NCBI RefSeq assembly: GCF_014518425.1
Contig: NZ_JACVCU010000003.1
Location: forward strand, 682,001-746,000
Length of the DNA: 64,000 nucleotides
Direction of reading: 5' to 3'
From: Terrabacter sp. MAHUQ-38
GTDB lineage: Bacteria; Actinomycetota; Actinomycetes; Actinomycetales; Dermatophilaceae
The stretch's first letter is position 1, and the number at the start of each line of letters is the position of its first letter. Shown one piece after another: positions 53,090 to 62,261 of the stretch. The translations under genes were made by a program, and so were the position numbers. Below the pieces are notes generated by a model that saw only the letters and a program-made list of their open reading frames with translations, made no database searches and was not told where the DNA came from.

Positions 53090-53124
53090 GCGTGGCTCAG
53101 CCTGCGTGCGCGACACCTCCCCCG

Positions 53125-53172
53125 CCGTATGCCGTCCGCTCCCTGTCGCTCCAGGGTGCGGACGGCATACGG
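53125..53172. terminator. Long hairpin terminator containing two inverted CGGCATAC octamers
   Basis: Perfect 15-bp stem CCGTATGCCGTCCGC / GCGGACGGCATACGG enclosing a smaller stem CCCTG/CAGGG. It follows the membrane-protein gene. From 53173 to 53301 I see no further gene. Confidence 0.8.
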
Positions 53173-53301
53173 CTGGTCAGTACACACGGTGAGAGCAGCC
53201 CTGACCGGTGACACCGACGGAGTATCACGAAAGCGGCTGCCCTCCACCGGGACTCGTGCCACCCTCACATGAGGGGTGGTCCGACCTGAGGCAGGTGTGC
53301 C

Positions 53302-56300
53302 GTGTCCGTGACCAAGATCGCCAGCGGTATCAAGGGCGGTTCCGCCGTGTGCGGCCTGCCGGACGGCTCGTTCGTCGTCGCGTCCGGGCAGGGGGTCCTC
53401 ACCCGCTACGACGCGGCCGGAGCAGAGATCGACTCGATGTCGCTCGGGTGGGTGGTCAGCGGGCTTGCGGCGCACCCGACCGGCTCGGGCGTGTTCGCCG
53501 CGTGTGCTGCGACCGGCGTCTGGGAGGTGCTCTTCGGCGCAGCGCCGTCGGTGCGAAAGCTCAAGTCGCTCAAGGGAGCTCGCGCCCTTGCAGTGGACGT
53601 CGCGAGTGCCTCGATCCACGTCGTGGCGACACGCGACGGCGGCACGTACGGCCGCATCCCGATCACGGGCAGCGGCAAGGGGCGCATCGTCGCCCGCGGT
53701 ATCGGCAACGGGCGCGCTCTTGCGCGCCGCATGGGCGACGCGTCCGCCTGGGTCCTCCGAGTGGGTGGCACGTCAGGCGCGGCGCCGACCGAGTCGAGCC
53801 TCGCGGCATACGACGTGTCGAGCGGCGAAGCCGGCCCGGTCGTCGCGGACCTCGGGCTCGCCCGCGACGTCGCATGGGTCGCACCGGCCGGCGGCCGGCT
53901 CGCCCTCGCCGACTCCCGCGGCCGCATCCTGCTCGTCGACACGCAGCGTCCGGCGGACCCGCCCGTCGTGCTCGAGGACGGGCTCCCCCGCGTGTGGTCC
54001 GTCGACCTGTCGGCGGCGCCCGGCCCTGGTGGCGGTGCCGCCCTCATCGCGGGCGTCGGCGACGCGCTCGTCCTCGTCGACCTGCCGCCCGCGCCCAGCG
54101 TCCAGCTCGACCTGCCGGCCAAGCCGCTCTACCTGTCGAGCTGGGCCCGCGTCGGCGTCGCCCTCACCGGTGGCCTCTCTCTCGACGACCTCATCTTCAG
54201 GGTCGAGCCTCCGGAGGGCGGGCTCGTCTCCCAGTCACGCGACGCCACCTTCACGCACCGGCCCTCCGTCGTCCTGGCCGCGAGCGCCGTGCCCGGCGCC
54301 TACAAGCTCGTCGTCCACGACCGGGCCACGGGCGACGAGCTGCTCGGCGAGCCGTTCGAGATCACCGATGCGTGGGACGGCGTGGACGGGCCTCCCGTGA
54401 GCCACGTCGGAACCGTCGGCGTCGACTCGCCCGACCCCGCGTGGGGCGGCGGCGACCCCTTCGTCCCGCAGAACCTGGGTGTCACACCGGCGCTCGGCAC
54501 GAAGAACGTCGCCGTCGTCATCGTCGAGACCAACGACAGCACGGCGCTGTCCGCGGCCGACCAGGGCACCCTGCGCACCGAGTGGAGCAACGAGGTCTTC
54601 GACGGCGTCACCCGCGGCGGCGTCGTCGAGTCGACGCGCGGTTACTGGCGCGACGTCTCGGAGGGTCGACTCGACCTGTCGAACTCCGGCATCGTCGGCC
54701 CGATCCGGCTGGCCAACAACTGGGCGTCGTACGGCACGACCATCAACACGATGACGGGCAAGACGGACGGCTGGGAGGGCTTCGCGCGCGCGGCCGTCGC
54801 AGACCTGCGCACCCAGAACGAAGCGGCCGCCGCGGCCGGCAACCCACCCGTCCTCGATCTGATGACGGTGGACTCGATCGTCCTCGTCGTCCGCTCGCTC
54901 CCGGCCGCGGGCACGAACCCGGGCCGCTTCGTCTGGCCGAGCGCCACGCGGCCGGGCGCCTACCAGCTCTCGTTCGAGGTGGCTCGGCAGCGCGTCAGCG
55001 TGCCGGTGCCCTTCGGCAGCATCGAGATCAGCGTGCCGATCATGCGGACGATCCAGATGTTCTCGATGCCGGACGACTGGGAACCGCGCGAGTCGAGTGG
55101 CCGGGTGCGTGGCGAGACGGTGTCCCACGAGCTCGGGCACAACCTCGGCCTGCCGGACGAGTACGCCCGGTCGGCCCATCCGCAGTGGGCCAAGGACCGT
55201 GACCTCGCCAGCACCACCGCGGCGGGTGCGAGCTGGTCGCTCATGTCGTGGGAGGAGGAGTTCCCGCAGACCACGGTCGTAGAGAAGATGCGGCTCGGCT
55301 GGGTCGATGCCCCGCACGTGCGCAACCTCAGCTTCGCGACGCTCGGGCCGGTGGACGAGACGGTGACGCTTCACGCCTCCGACCTCGGGCCACCCCCTGC
55401 CGGACGCTTCTCCGCGGTCGAGGTGCGCATCGCCGACGGGCACAACTACTACTTCGAGTACCGCCGCGAGCTGCCGTCGTCGACGAGCGACCAGGACGTC
55501 CCGGCCGACCGCACCGTCATCGGCGTCGACTGCCGTTCCGGTGCCGAGCCGACGGACCGGCGCAACATCCTGCGGATCAAGAACGACTCCGACAGCGACA
55601 ACGGCGAGTTCCAGTCGGGTGACGACTACCGCGAGCAGGACACGTCGGACCCGGGCTACCCGAACGACTTCCGGATGAGCGTCGTGAGCACGAGTGCCGA
55701 CTCGGCGCAGGTCCGGATCCAGTACGGCGACTCCAAGCCGGACCCACAGCTCCGCCCGTGGGCGCCCAGCACGAACTGGAAGAGCCCCGACCTGCGGGTC
55801 ACCAACGCCCGCAACGCCATAGACAGCCGATTCCGCGACATCCCCTGGGAAGGGCACGACAACCGGATCGTCGCGACGGTGCGCAACCCCGGCCTGCTCA
55901 ACGCCCGGGGCGTGCGGGTCGACTTCTTCGTCAAGGACTTCACGCTCGGCGGCGGCGCGGAGACACCGCTCGGCAGCGACACGCACGACGTGCCGACCGG
56001 CGCGACCGTGGAGTTCACGTCGAGCGTGGCCTGGGTGCCACCGCCGCTGTCGGCCATCCCGTTCCTCGGCATCCGGCCGCACTACTGCGTCGTCGCCCGG
56101 ATCGCGGAGTACGTCGACCCCGTCGACCCGGCCATCCGCGAGATCACCCGGGACAACAACGAGGCACAGTCGAACCACACGCAGCTGATCTCCGTCAGCG
56201 CCTCGCCCTCGAGCCGCGAGATCGGCTTCGTCAAGGTGACGAACCCGCTCCCCGCCGCGGCGGACTGCCGGGTGCAGGTGCGGCAGACGAGCGAGTACGC

Positions 56301-56805
56301 CCGCACCTATGTGGAGCACGCGTGGGTGCACCTCCAGCCGGGTGAGGAGCGCGAGGTCATGTTCCTGACCGAGTCGCTCATCGGTGACCCGCTGCTCGGG
56401 CACGAGGCTCGGGAGGGTCGCGAGCGGATCTACAAGGAGCCCAACAGCGTTCGCCTCACCGGCATCGCAGACGACCATGAGACCTGCGAAGGCTTCGTGA
56501 CCGGAGGCGCGCACGTGCTCGTCCGGTCGGCCCGGGCAACGCGCTGGGTGAAGTTCGCTCGCCACGGCGGCCACGCGTTCGGCCGGGTCGAGGTGGTCGA
56601 CGACGGCTCCGGTGCCGACGGGACCGTCCTCGTAACGGTGTGGCCGGAGGGGGCGCCCGAGAAGGCGATCGTGCACGAGGGACGAGCGGTCGACGGAGAC
56701 GTCAACGTGGAGCTGGGTCACGTCGAGGACGACTGGCTGACCCAGGCGCACTACCTCGGCGGGTTCGATGTCGCGCCCTCAGACAGCGAGGTCTTCCGTC
56801 GGTAG
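53302..56805 (+). CDS. Large zinc metallopeptidase (M6/InhA-like motif) without export signal
   Basis: The 1167-residue protein has an N-terminal beta-rich, NHL/propeller-like region (about 1-290; repeats such as GSAVCGLPDGSFVVASGQG), a mid region, a peptidase domain with HELGHNLGLPDEY (His609, Glu610, His613; Asp619 as likely third ligand) and a downstream Met-turn-like LMSW, and C-terminal beta domains (about 820-1167; CARDB-like at RIVATVRNPGLLNARGVRV). M6 peptidases are normally secreted, yet no Sec, Tat or lipoprotein signal precedes this GTG start and no better upstream start is visible. It may act in the cytosol, be released by lysis or use a special secretion route. It is transcribed alone. 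Confidence 0.85.
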   Translation: MSVTKIASGIKGGSAVCGLPDGSFVVASGQGVLTRYDAAGAEIDSMSLGWVVSGLAAHPTGSGVFAACAATGVWEVLFGAAPSVRKLKSLKGARALAVDVASASIHVVATRDGGTYGRIPITGSGKGRIVARGIGNGRALARRMGDASAWVLRVGGTSGAAPTESSLAAYDVSSGEAGPVVADLGLARDVAWVAPAGGRLALADSRGRILLVDTQRPADPPVVLEDGLPRVWSVDLSAAPGPGGGAALIAGVGDALVLVDLPPAPSVQLDLPAKPLYLSSWARVGVALTGGLSLDDLIFRVEPPEGGLVSQSRDATFTHRPSVVLAASAVPGAYKLVVHDRATGDELLGEPFEITDAWDGVDGPPVSHVGTVGVDSPDPAWGGGDPFVPQNLGVTPALGTKNVAVVIVETNDSTALSAADQGTLRTEWSNEVFDGVTRGGVVESTRGYWRDVSEGRLDLSNSGIVGPIRLANNWASYGTTINTMTGKTDGWEGFARAAVADLRTQNEAAAAAGNPPVLDLMTVDSIVLVVRSLPAAGTNPGRFVWPSATRPGAYQLSFEVARQRVSVPVPFGSIEISVPIMRTIQMFSMPDDWEPRESSGRVRGETVSHELGHNLGLPDEYARSAHPQWAKDRDLASTTAAGASWSLMSWEEEFPQTTVVEKMRLGWVDAPHVRNLSFATLGPVDETVTLHASDLGPPPAGRFSAVEVRIADGHNYYFEYRRELPSSTSDQDVPADRTVIGVDCRSGAEPTDRRNILRIKNDSDSDNGEFQSGDDYREQDTSDPGYPNDFRMSVVSTSADSAQVRIQYGDSKPDPQLRPWAPSTNWKSPDLRVTNARNAIDSRFRDIPWEGHDNRIVATVRNPGLLNARGVRVDFFVKDFTLGGGAETPLGSDTHDVPTGATVEFTSSVAWVPPPLSAIPFLGIRPHYCVVARIAEYVDPVDPAIREITRDNNEAQSNHTQLISVSASPSSREIGFVKVTNPLPAAADCRVQVRQTSEYARTYVEHAWVHLQPGEEREVMFLTESLIGDPLLGHEAREGRERIYKEPNSVRLTGIADDHETCEGFVTGGAHVLVRSARATRWVKFARHGGHAFGRVEVVDDGSGADGTVLVTVWPEGAPEKAIVHEGRAVDGDVNVELGHVEDDWLTQAHYLGGFDVAPSDSEVFRR

Positions 56806-56851
56806 CCGAGCGGGCACGACCAGCATGCCCGCCACGGACTACCGTCATGGG

Positions 56852-58810
56852 GTGAGTGAGATCAGCGCCGAGTCCCCGTCCCCCGAGTCGGCACCACCCG
56901 AGACCCCCACCACGGTGGACGGGTCACCGGCGCCCGACCGCGTGTCGTTCGCCGACCTCGGCCTCGACGAACGCGTGCTCAAGGGGCTGCGCGACGTCGG
57001 TTACGAGCACCCGTCGCCGATCCAGGAGGCGACGATCCCGGCACTGCTCCAGGGCAGGCACGTCGTCGGTCTGGCGCAGACCGGCACCGGCAAGACGGCG
57101 GCGTTCGCACTACCGATCCTGAGCCAGCTCGACCTCAAGCAGAAGGCGCCGCAGGCGCTCGTTCTCGCCCCGACGCGTGAGCTCGCACTCCAGGTCTGCG
57201 AGGCGTTCGAGCGGTATGCCGCCCGCCTCCCTGGAGTTCACGTGCTCCCCGTCTACGGCGGACAGGCGTACGGCGTGCAGCTGAGCGCGCTGCGTCGTGG
57301 CGTGCACATCGTGGTCGGCACGCCGGGCCGCATCATGGACCATCTGGAGAAGGGGACGCTCGACCTGAGCCAGCTGCGCTTCCTGGTGCTCGACGAAGCG
57401 GACGAGATGCTGAAGATGGGCTTCGCCGAGGACGTGGAGACCATCCTCGCCGACACGCCGGACGAGAAGCATGTCGCACTGTTCTCGGCGACGATGCCCG
57501 CCCAGATCCGCCGCATCTCGAAGAAGTACCTGCGCGACGCCGTGGAGATCACGGTCGAGACGAAGACGACGACGGCGCCGAACATCGCGCAGCGCTACCT
57601 GATGGTGTCCTACCCGCAGAAGGTCGACGCCCTGACCCGCATCCTCGAGGTGGAGAACTTCGAGGGCATGATCGTCTTCGTCCGGACCAAGAACGAGACC
57701 GAGACGCTGGCGGAGAAGCTTCGGGCGCGTGGCTTCTCGGCGATGGCGATCAACGGTGACATCGCCCAGAACCAGCGCGAGCGCACCGTCGGCCAGCTCA
57801 AGTCGGGCAAGCTCGACATCCTCGTCGCGACCGATGTGGCCGCGCGCGGCCTGGACGTCGAACGGATCAGCCACGTCGTGAACTACGACATCCCGACCGA
57901 CACGGAGTCGTACGTCCACCGGATCGGTCGCACCGGCCGTGCCGGCCGCAGCGGTGACGCCATCTCCTTCGTCACCCCGCGCGAGCGGCATCTGCTCAAG
58001 GCGATCGAGAAGGCCACGCGCCAGTCGCTCACGGCGATGAACCTGCCCACGGTCGAGGACATCAACGCGACGCGCCTGAGCCGCTTCGACGACGCCATCA
58101 CCGAAGCTCTCGCGACGGACAAGGTCGACTTCTTCCGCGACGTCATCGGCCACTACGTCAACGAGCACAACGTCCCGGAGGTGGATGTCGCCGCTGCCCT
58201 CGCGGTGGTTCTGCAGGGAGAGGAGCCGATGCTGCTCGAGCCCGAACCCGTTCGTCCTACCCGGCAGTTCGACGACCGTCGGGGGCGTGACGGCGGGCCG
58301 GACGGAGGCCGCCACGGAGGCCGCCACGGAGGCCGCTACGGCGATCGTGACGGTGACCGGCCCGGCCGGGGCCGACGCGATGACGGCGACGACCAAGGCG
58401 GCGCGCGTGGTGCGGGGCGCTACGAGCGACGCGACGACCGGCCCGGACGCGGCCGGCGAGACGGGCCGAGCGCGGCGCTCGCCACTTACCGGATCGAGGT
58501 CGGCAAGCGGCACCAGGTCGAGCCACGTCAGATCGTGGGAGCGATCGCCAACGAGGGCGGTCTGCAACGACAGGACTTCGGACACATCGACATCCGGGGC
58601 GACCACTCGCTCGTCGAGCTGCCCGCCGACCTGCCGACCGGCGCCTGGGAGGCGCTGCGCGGCACCCGGATCTCTGGTCGGCTCATCGACCTGACGCGTG
58701 ACGAGGGACGTCCGCCGTCCCGCCGGTCGACTCCCTCGGAGCGCGGCCCTGGTGCCACGGACGACGGGTCGAACCCGCCGCGCAAGAAGAAGCCACGCCA
58801 CAAGGGTTGA
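56852..58810 (+). CDS. deaD: DEAD-box RNA helicase (DeaD/CsdA-like)
   Basis: The 652-residue protein has the Q motif (FADLGLDERVLKGLRDVGY...PSPIQ), AQTGTGKT, PTRELA, DEAD, SAT, and HRIGRTGRAGR, then a Gly/Arg/Asp-rich segment (about 485-550; 12-bp tandem repeats encode GRHGGRHGGRYG) and a C-terminal DbpA/CsdA-type RNA-binding domain (YRIEVGKRHQVEPRQIVGAI), ending in a basic tail. It unwinds structured RNA in ribosome assembly or cold adaptation. The GTG at 56852 lies 6 nt after TACCGT, a possible -10, suggesting a leaderless mRNA; ATG 56825 is the alternative. Confidence 0.95.
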   Translation: MSEISAESPSPESAPPETPTTVDGSPAPDRVSFADLGLDERVLKGLRDVGYEHPSPIQEATIPALLQGRHVVGLAQTGTGKTAAFALPILSQLDLKQKAPQALVLAPTRELALQVCEAFERYAARLPGVHVLPVYGGQAYGVQLSALRRGVHIVVGTPGRIMDHLEKGTLDLSQLRFLVLDEADEMLKMGFAEDVETILADTPDEKHVALFSATMPAQIRRISKKYLRDAVEITVETKTTTAPNIAQRYLMVSYPQKVDALTRILEVENFEGMIVFVRTKNETETLAEKLRARGFSAMAINGDIAQNQRERTVGQLKSGKLDILVATDVAARGLDVERISHVVNYDIPTDTESYVHRIGRTGRAGRSGDAISFVTPRERHLLKAIEKATRQSLTAMNLPTVEDINATRLSRFDDAITEALATDKVDFFRDVIGHYVNEHNVPEVDVAAALAVVLQGEEPMLLEPEPVRPTRQFDDRRGRDGGPDGGRHGGRHGGRYGDRDGDRPGRGRRDDGDDQGGARGAGRYERRDDRPGRGRRDGPSAALATYRIEVGKRHQVEPRQIVGAIANEGGLQRQDFGHIDIRGDHSLVELPADLPTGAWEALRGTRISGRLIDLTRDEGRPPSRRSTPSERGPGATDDGSNPPRKKKPRHKG

Positions 58811-58968
58811 CTCTCCGGCCCCCGCTCGCGGGTGAAGGTGCCCGCTCGACCCCGGAAGAACGTGGTGACGGGGGCCGCGGCGCACGCGTACTCCCAGCCG
58901 GGCCCCGCGACACGGCCGAGACATGCCTCCAACTCGGCATGCTCGGGCGGGGTGTCGGGGCGGAGCAG

Positions 58969-60204
58969 CTACAGATGCCAGGTCACTCCGAATGCGGTGA
59001 CCGTCGCCGTCAGTCCACGCTGGTGGACGACGGTGTGGTGCCGGCCGCACAGCAGAACCCCGTTGCATAGGTCGGTGGGCCCGCCGTGGAGCCAGTGCAC
59101 CACGTGGTGGGCCTCGCACCACATCGGCGGGACCGTGCAACCTGGGAACGTGCAGCCCTTGTCGCGGACGGCGAGGGCCCGGCGCTGTGCGGGTGTGAAC
59201 AGTCGCTTGGTGTAGCCGAGGTCGAGCACCTCGGAGGGCGCCCCGAGCACCATCGGCACGATGCCGGCCTCACAGGCCAACCTCCGCACCGCCGACGGCG
59301 ACAACGCACCGTCGTTGTCGAGCACGCCGGCGCCGCGGACCTGCTCGAGCAGCGCCTCGAGCGTCATCGTGATTACCAGGGTCGACCGCGGGGACCGCGT
59401 CGCTCCCTCGGGCGCCGCGACCCCTCTGCCGATGACCTCGAGCAGAGCGTCCGCCCGGCGGGTCGCCGCGGTGCGCGGGTCGGCCTCACCGACACCGCCG
59501 TCGAGCGCGAGCTCGGATCGCGGCCTGGCCAGGCGATCGATCGCCGCCTCGACGATCGCCGCACCCTCTGCGTCGAGCCGCAGCTCGAAGACCGTGAAGC
59601 CGGCGCACGAGCGCACCGTGCGGAAGGCCCGGCCCAGCCGCTTGCCGGCCTCTTCGGACTCGAGCTCGGCCGGCGGCTTGACGGTGGCCCTGGCGTGGGT
59701 GATGAGTCGGCGCAGCTCTCGACCGGTCAGGACGTCGCACGCCTCGACCATCGAGTCGACGATGCCCGCGAGGTGCTCGGGGTCGGCGATGCGGGCCACG
59801 TCGTCGTGGAACCGGACGATCGCCGCGGCGTGCTCGACCGACACCTCGGCCGCAGCGACCCGCTCGGCCAGCCGATTCCAGCATGGCTCGTTCATGGCCG
59901 CACCCACGCGGGTCAGTGCCGAGGCCTGGGGACCCTCGAGCCCACCGGCCTGCGCCCGCACCCAGTCGGTGGCCGACAGCCCGTCAGCCTCTCCGAGGCC
60001 TCGCGAGTCGGCCTCACGGGCCAGCACCGCGGTCAGCGTCTGGCTCAGCTCGTGCACCGTCTGCGCCTGGCCGATGACCTCGCCGACGTCACCCTCGGGC
60101 AGTGACCACGTGGGGAAGTCACGAGCGAGCGTGCGGAGCGTGTCGGCCATCGAGCGCAGCACGTCGACGAGGCTCTCGGTCTCGACGGCTGCTGCGGTGG
60201 TCAT
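58969..60204 (-). CDS. DUF222 and HNH endonuclease protein of the 13E12 repeat family
   Basis: The 411-residue protein has a helical DUF222 domain (about 30-300) and a C-terminal HNH domain (CTFPGCTVPPMWCEAHHVVHW, then CNGVLLCGRHHTVVH) with zinc-binding cysteines and catalytic histidines. This is the actinobacterial 13E12-type family, present in many copies per genome and thought to behave as a repeat or mobile-associated element. The stop is TAG. A remnant of another copy with the same upstream sequence lies at 48813-48896. 60205-60422 is the divergent promoter region. Confidence 0.93.
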   Translation of the reverse strand: MTTAAAVETESLVDVLRSMADTLRTLARDFPTWSLPEGDVGEVIGQAQTVHELSQTLTAVLAREADSRGLGEADGLSATDWVRAQAGGLEGPQASALTRVGAAMNEPCWNRLAERVAAAEVSVEHAAAIVRFHDDVARIADPEHLAGIVDSMVEACDVLTGRELRRLITHARATVKPPAELESEEAGKRLGRAFRTVRSCAGFTVFELRLDAEGAAIVEAAIDRLARPRSELALDGGVGEADPRTAATRRADALLEVIGRGVAAPEGATRSPRSTLVITMTLEALLEQVRGAGVLDNDGALSPSAVRRLACEAGIVPMVLGAPSEVLDLGYTKRLFTPAQRRALAVRDKGCTFPGCTVPPMWCEAHHVVHWLHGGPTDLCNGVLLCGRHHTVVHQRGLTATVTAFGVTWHL

Positions 60205-60398
60205 GAGAACACTCTATGCACCACCACTGACAATGCATGACGAAGTCATTTCCACCACACCCCTCTGGATGCGAGCGCACCGACACACCACTTCGTCAGC
60301 CCGCACGGGGAGCCGCCCTTCTCACGACGTGGACGGCATACGTCCGCGGCGTGTGAGGCGAACCACACTGCGAGCACAGGGCCTCAGGGACTACCCAG

Positions 60399-60411
60399 CT
60401 ACCCATGGTAG
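60399..60411. promoter_or_regulatory. Small palindrome before the FMN reductase gene
   Basis: CTACC-CAT-GGTAG within a longer ACTACC(N11)GGTAGT arrangement, 11 bp before the ATG, overlapping the expected promoter. Possibly an operator for an unknown redox regulator. Confidence 0.45.
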
Positions 60412-60422
60412 TTAGTTGAAAC

Positions 60423-60968
60423 ATGAAGCAACTTCGTGTCGTCGTGTCGAGCACCCGCCCTGGCCGCATCGGGCCCAAGATCGCCGAGTGGGTGGCAGCC
60501 CAGGCGCCCGCAGGCGAGTGGGAGGTCGGCCTGCTCGACCTCTCGGCACTGCCGTTCTTCGACGAGGAGGACATGCCGCGCAACGGCAACTACGCCAAGC
60601 CGCACACGAAGGAGTGGGCCTCGAAGGTCTTCGAGTCCGACGCCATCGTCATCGTGACGCCGCAGTACAACCGCAGCTTCCCGGCGCCGATCAAGAACGC
60701 GATCGACTACCTCTTCGCCGAGTGGGACGCCAAGCCCATCGCGCTCGTCGGCTACGGCTGGAACGGCGCGACCGACGCCACCGCCGACCTGACCAAGGTC
60801 CTCGGCCACGTCAAGGCCGACGTCGTCGGCTCGACCGGCCTCGTGTTCACCCAGGACGTGTCGCCCGAGGGCTCCCTCGACGTCACGCCCGAGCGCCGTG
60901 CCGAGCTGGCCGGGCTCCTCGAGTCCCTCGCGGCCAAGGTTGACGAGCCAGCCACCGCCACCGTCTGA
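60423..60968 (+). CDS. NADPH-dependent FMN reductase-like flavoprotein
   Basis: The 181-residue flavodoxin-like protein has the FMN-phosphate loop SSTRPGRIGPKIAEW and the flavin-contacting PQYNRSFPAPIKNAIDYL. Members reduce FMN, quinones, azo dyes or chromate with NAD(P)H. It stands alone behind a short palindrome. It is convergent with the acyltransferase gene. Confidence 0.93.
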   Translation: MKQLRVVVSSTRPGRIGPKIAEWVAAQAPAGEWEVGLLDLSALPFFDEEDMPRNGNYAKPHTKEWASKVFESDAIVIVTPQYNRSFPAPIKNAIDYLFAEWDAKPIALVGYGWNGATDATADLTKVLGHVKADVVGSTGLVFTQDVSPEGSLDVTPERRAELAGLLESLAAKVDEPATATV

Positions 60969-61032
60969 CCGCACCCTTCATGGGCCCGGGGCTCGCCCAG
61001 GTGCGTCCCGGTCCAGTTCGTATGCCGTGCGC

Positions 61033-62133
61033 TCAGCCGATTACGGGACGACCGAGCACCTCAGCTGCCGTCGCGGACGGCGCGGAAGCGGGGCGCGTGC
61101 CGACGGGGACGACCCGGCGCAGCCGCATCGACGGCTTCTCGACGAGCAGCCACGACGCCCATGCGACCGGCACGGTCACCGCGACGGAGAGCACCGCGAA
61201 CCAGAACGAGCCCACAACCTCCGGCACCCGCCCGACTGCCATCAGCTGCTGCAACGGGAAGGCGAAGACGTAGACGCCGTAGGAAATGTCGTTTCTAGCG
61301 CCCACCCGCACCGGGAGTCGCGCGCCCAGCCAGAGCAGGACGAAGGCGAGTGGGACCGGGGCGAGCATGAGGTACCAGGTGCCGTCCAGCAGCAATGCTG
61401 CGACGACGACCGCTCCCGCCACGGCCGCGACAGCGCGCGAGCCAGGAAGCCGTTCGCGGAAGAACCACAGCAGGACCCCAGCGGCGAAGAAGGACCACAA
61501 CCGGGTCAGGTCGCGAAGGGCATCGGGCCCCACGCCGAGCCCGAACTGGACGACGATGCAGACCGCCAATCCGGCTGACAGCAGCGCAGCAGTCCTGATG
61601 CGGAACCACACCGCGCCGATGACGAGACCGAACGCCACGTAGGCCGCAGCCTCGTACAGCAGGCTCCAGACAGAGACGTTCCACAGTCCGTGGTACGCCA
61701 CGTCGGTCGGGGTGCCTGCGATGCCCATCTGGGTCGTGACAAGCAGGGAGTTCTTCACCACGTAGCTAGCCGCGCTCCTCCAGTCGTAGGCGTTCCTCGT
61801 CATGGTCGTCGAGACAGGAGCAGCGACGAGTGCCGTGAAGAGCAGCACCGCCCAGTAGGCCGGCATGAGGCGAAGTGCCCGCCGCCACAGGAATGGCCGC
61901 ATCCCCATGCGCGTCCGGCTGCCGGCGATCAGGTAGCCGGAGATCGCGAAGAACCCGTCGACTGCGAATGCGCCGAGGTAGGGCCAAGGACCCGACTCCC
62001 CTGTCGCGGCCTTGAAGGAGTGGTCGACCACGACGAAGGTGGCGAGGAGCAGTCGGACGGCGTTGAGGGCGTTGTCGCGCCCCGCAAGTCGCGCATGGAC
62101 GGACGCCGCGCCCCCACTCCCCCAGTTCGGCAT
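61033..62133 (-). CDS. Membrane acyltransferase of the OafA/YrhL (acyltransferase 3) family
   Basis: The 366-residue protein has about ten membrane helices with the family features in helix 1 (NALNAVRLLLATFVVVDHSF, catalytic-type His), FFAISGYLIAGSR, FLWRRALRLMPAYW and a C-terminal FWFAVLSVAVTVPVAWASWLLVEKP split across two helices. It O-acetylates or acylates surface glycans or lipids. Start uncertain: ATG 62133 or ATG 62160; both lie in a duplicated upstream element also found before the next gene. Confidence 0.88.
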   Translation of the reverse strand: MPNWGSGGAASVHARLAGRDNALNAVRLLLATFVVVDHSFKAATGESGPWPYLGAFAVDGFFAISGYLIAGSRTRMGMRPFLWRRALRLMPAYWAVLLFTALVAAPVSTTMTRNAYDWRSAASYVVKNSLLVTTQMGIAGTPTDVAYHGLWNVSVWSLLYEAAAYVAFGLVIGAVWFRIRTAALLSAGLAVCIVVQFGLGVGPDALRDLTRLWSFFAAGVLLWFFRERLPGSRAVAAVAGAVVVAALLLDGTWYLMLAPVPLAFVLLWLGARLPVRVGARNDISYGVYVFAFPLQQLMAVGRVPEVVGSFWFAVLSVAVTVPVAWASWLLVEKPSMRLRRVVPVGTRPASAPSATAAEVLGRPVIG

Positions 62134-62216
62134 GGGCCAAGAGTGCCCGAGCGCCCGCATGCTGACCCGAGAATGCCAAAAGCCTTGTCTCTCAGTTCAA
62201 TTGGAACATGCACAAG
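62092..62216. repeat. Upstream element copy 1 (polysaccharide genes)
   Basis: About 125 bp, aligning with 63811-63934 with roughly three quarters identity by eye and one 1-bp gap. The best parts are CCGCGCCCC, ACTCCCCCAGTT, AAAAGCCTTG and AATTGGAAC. It spans the promoter and first codons of the acyltransferase gene. Confidence 0.8.
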
Positions 62217-62261
62217 TTATGACAAAACGGACGTTGCAGTACGGTGCGAGACGGCCGCGAG

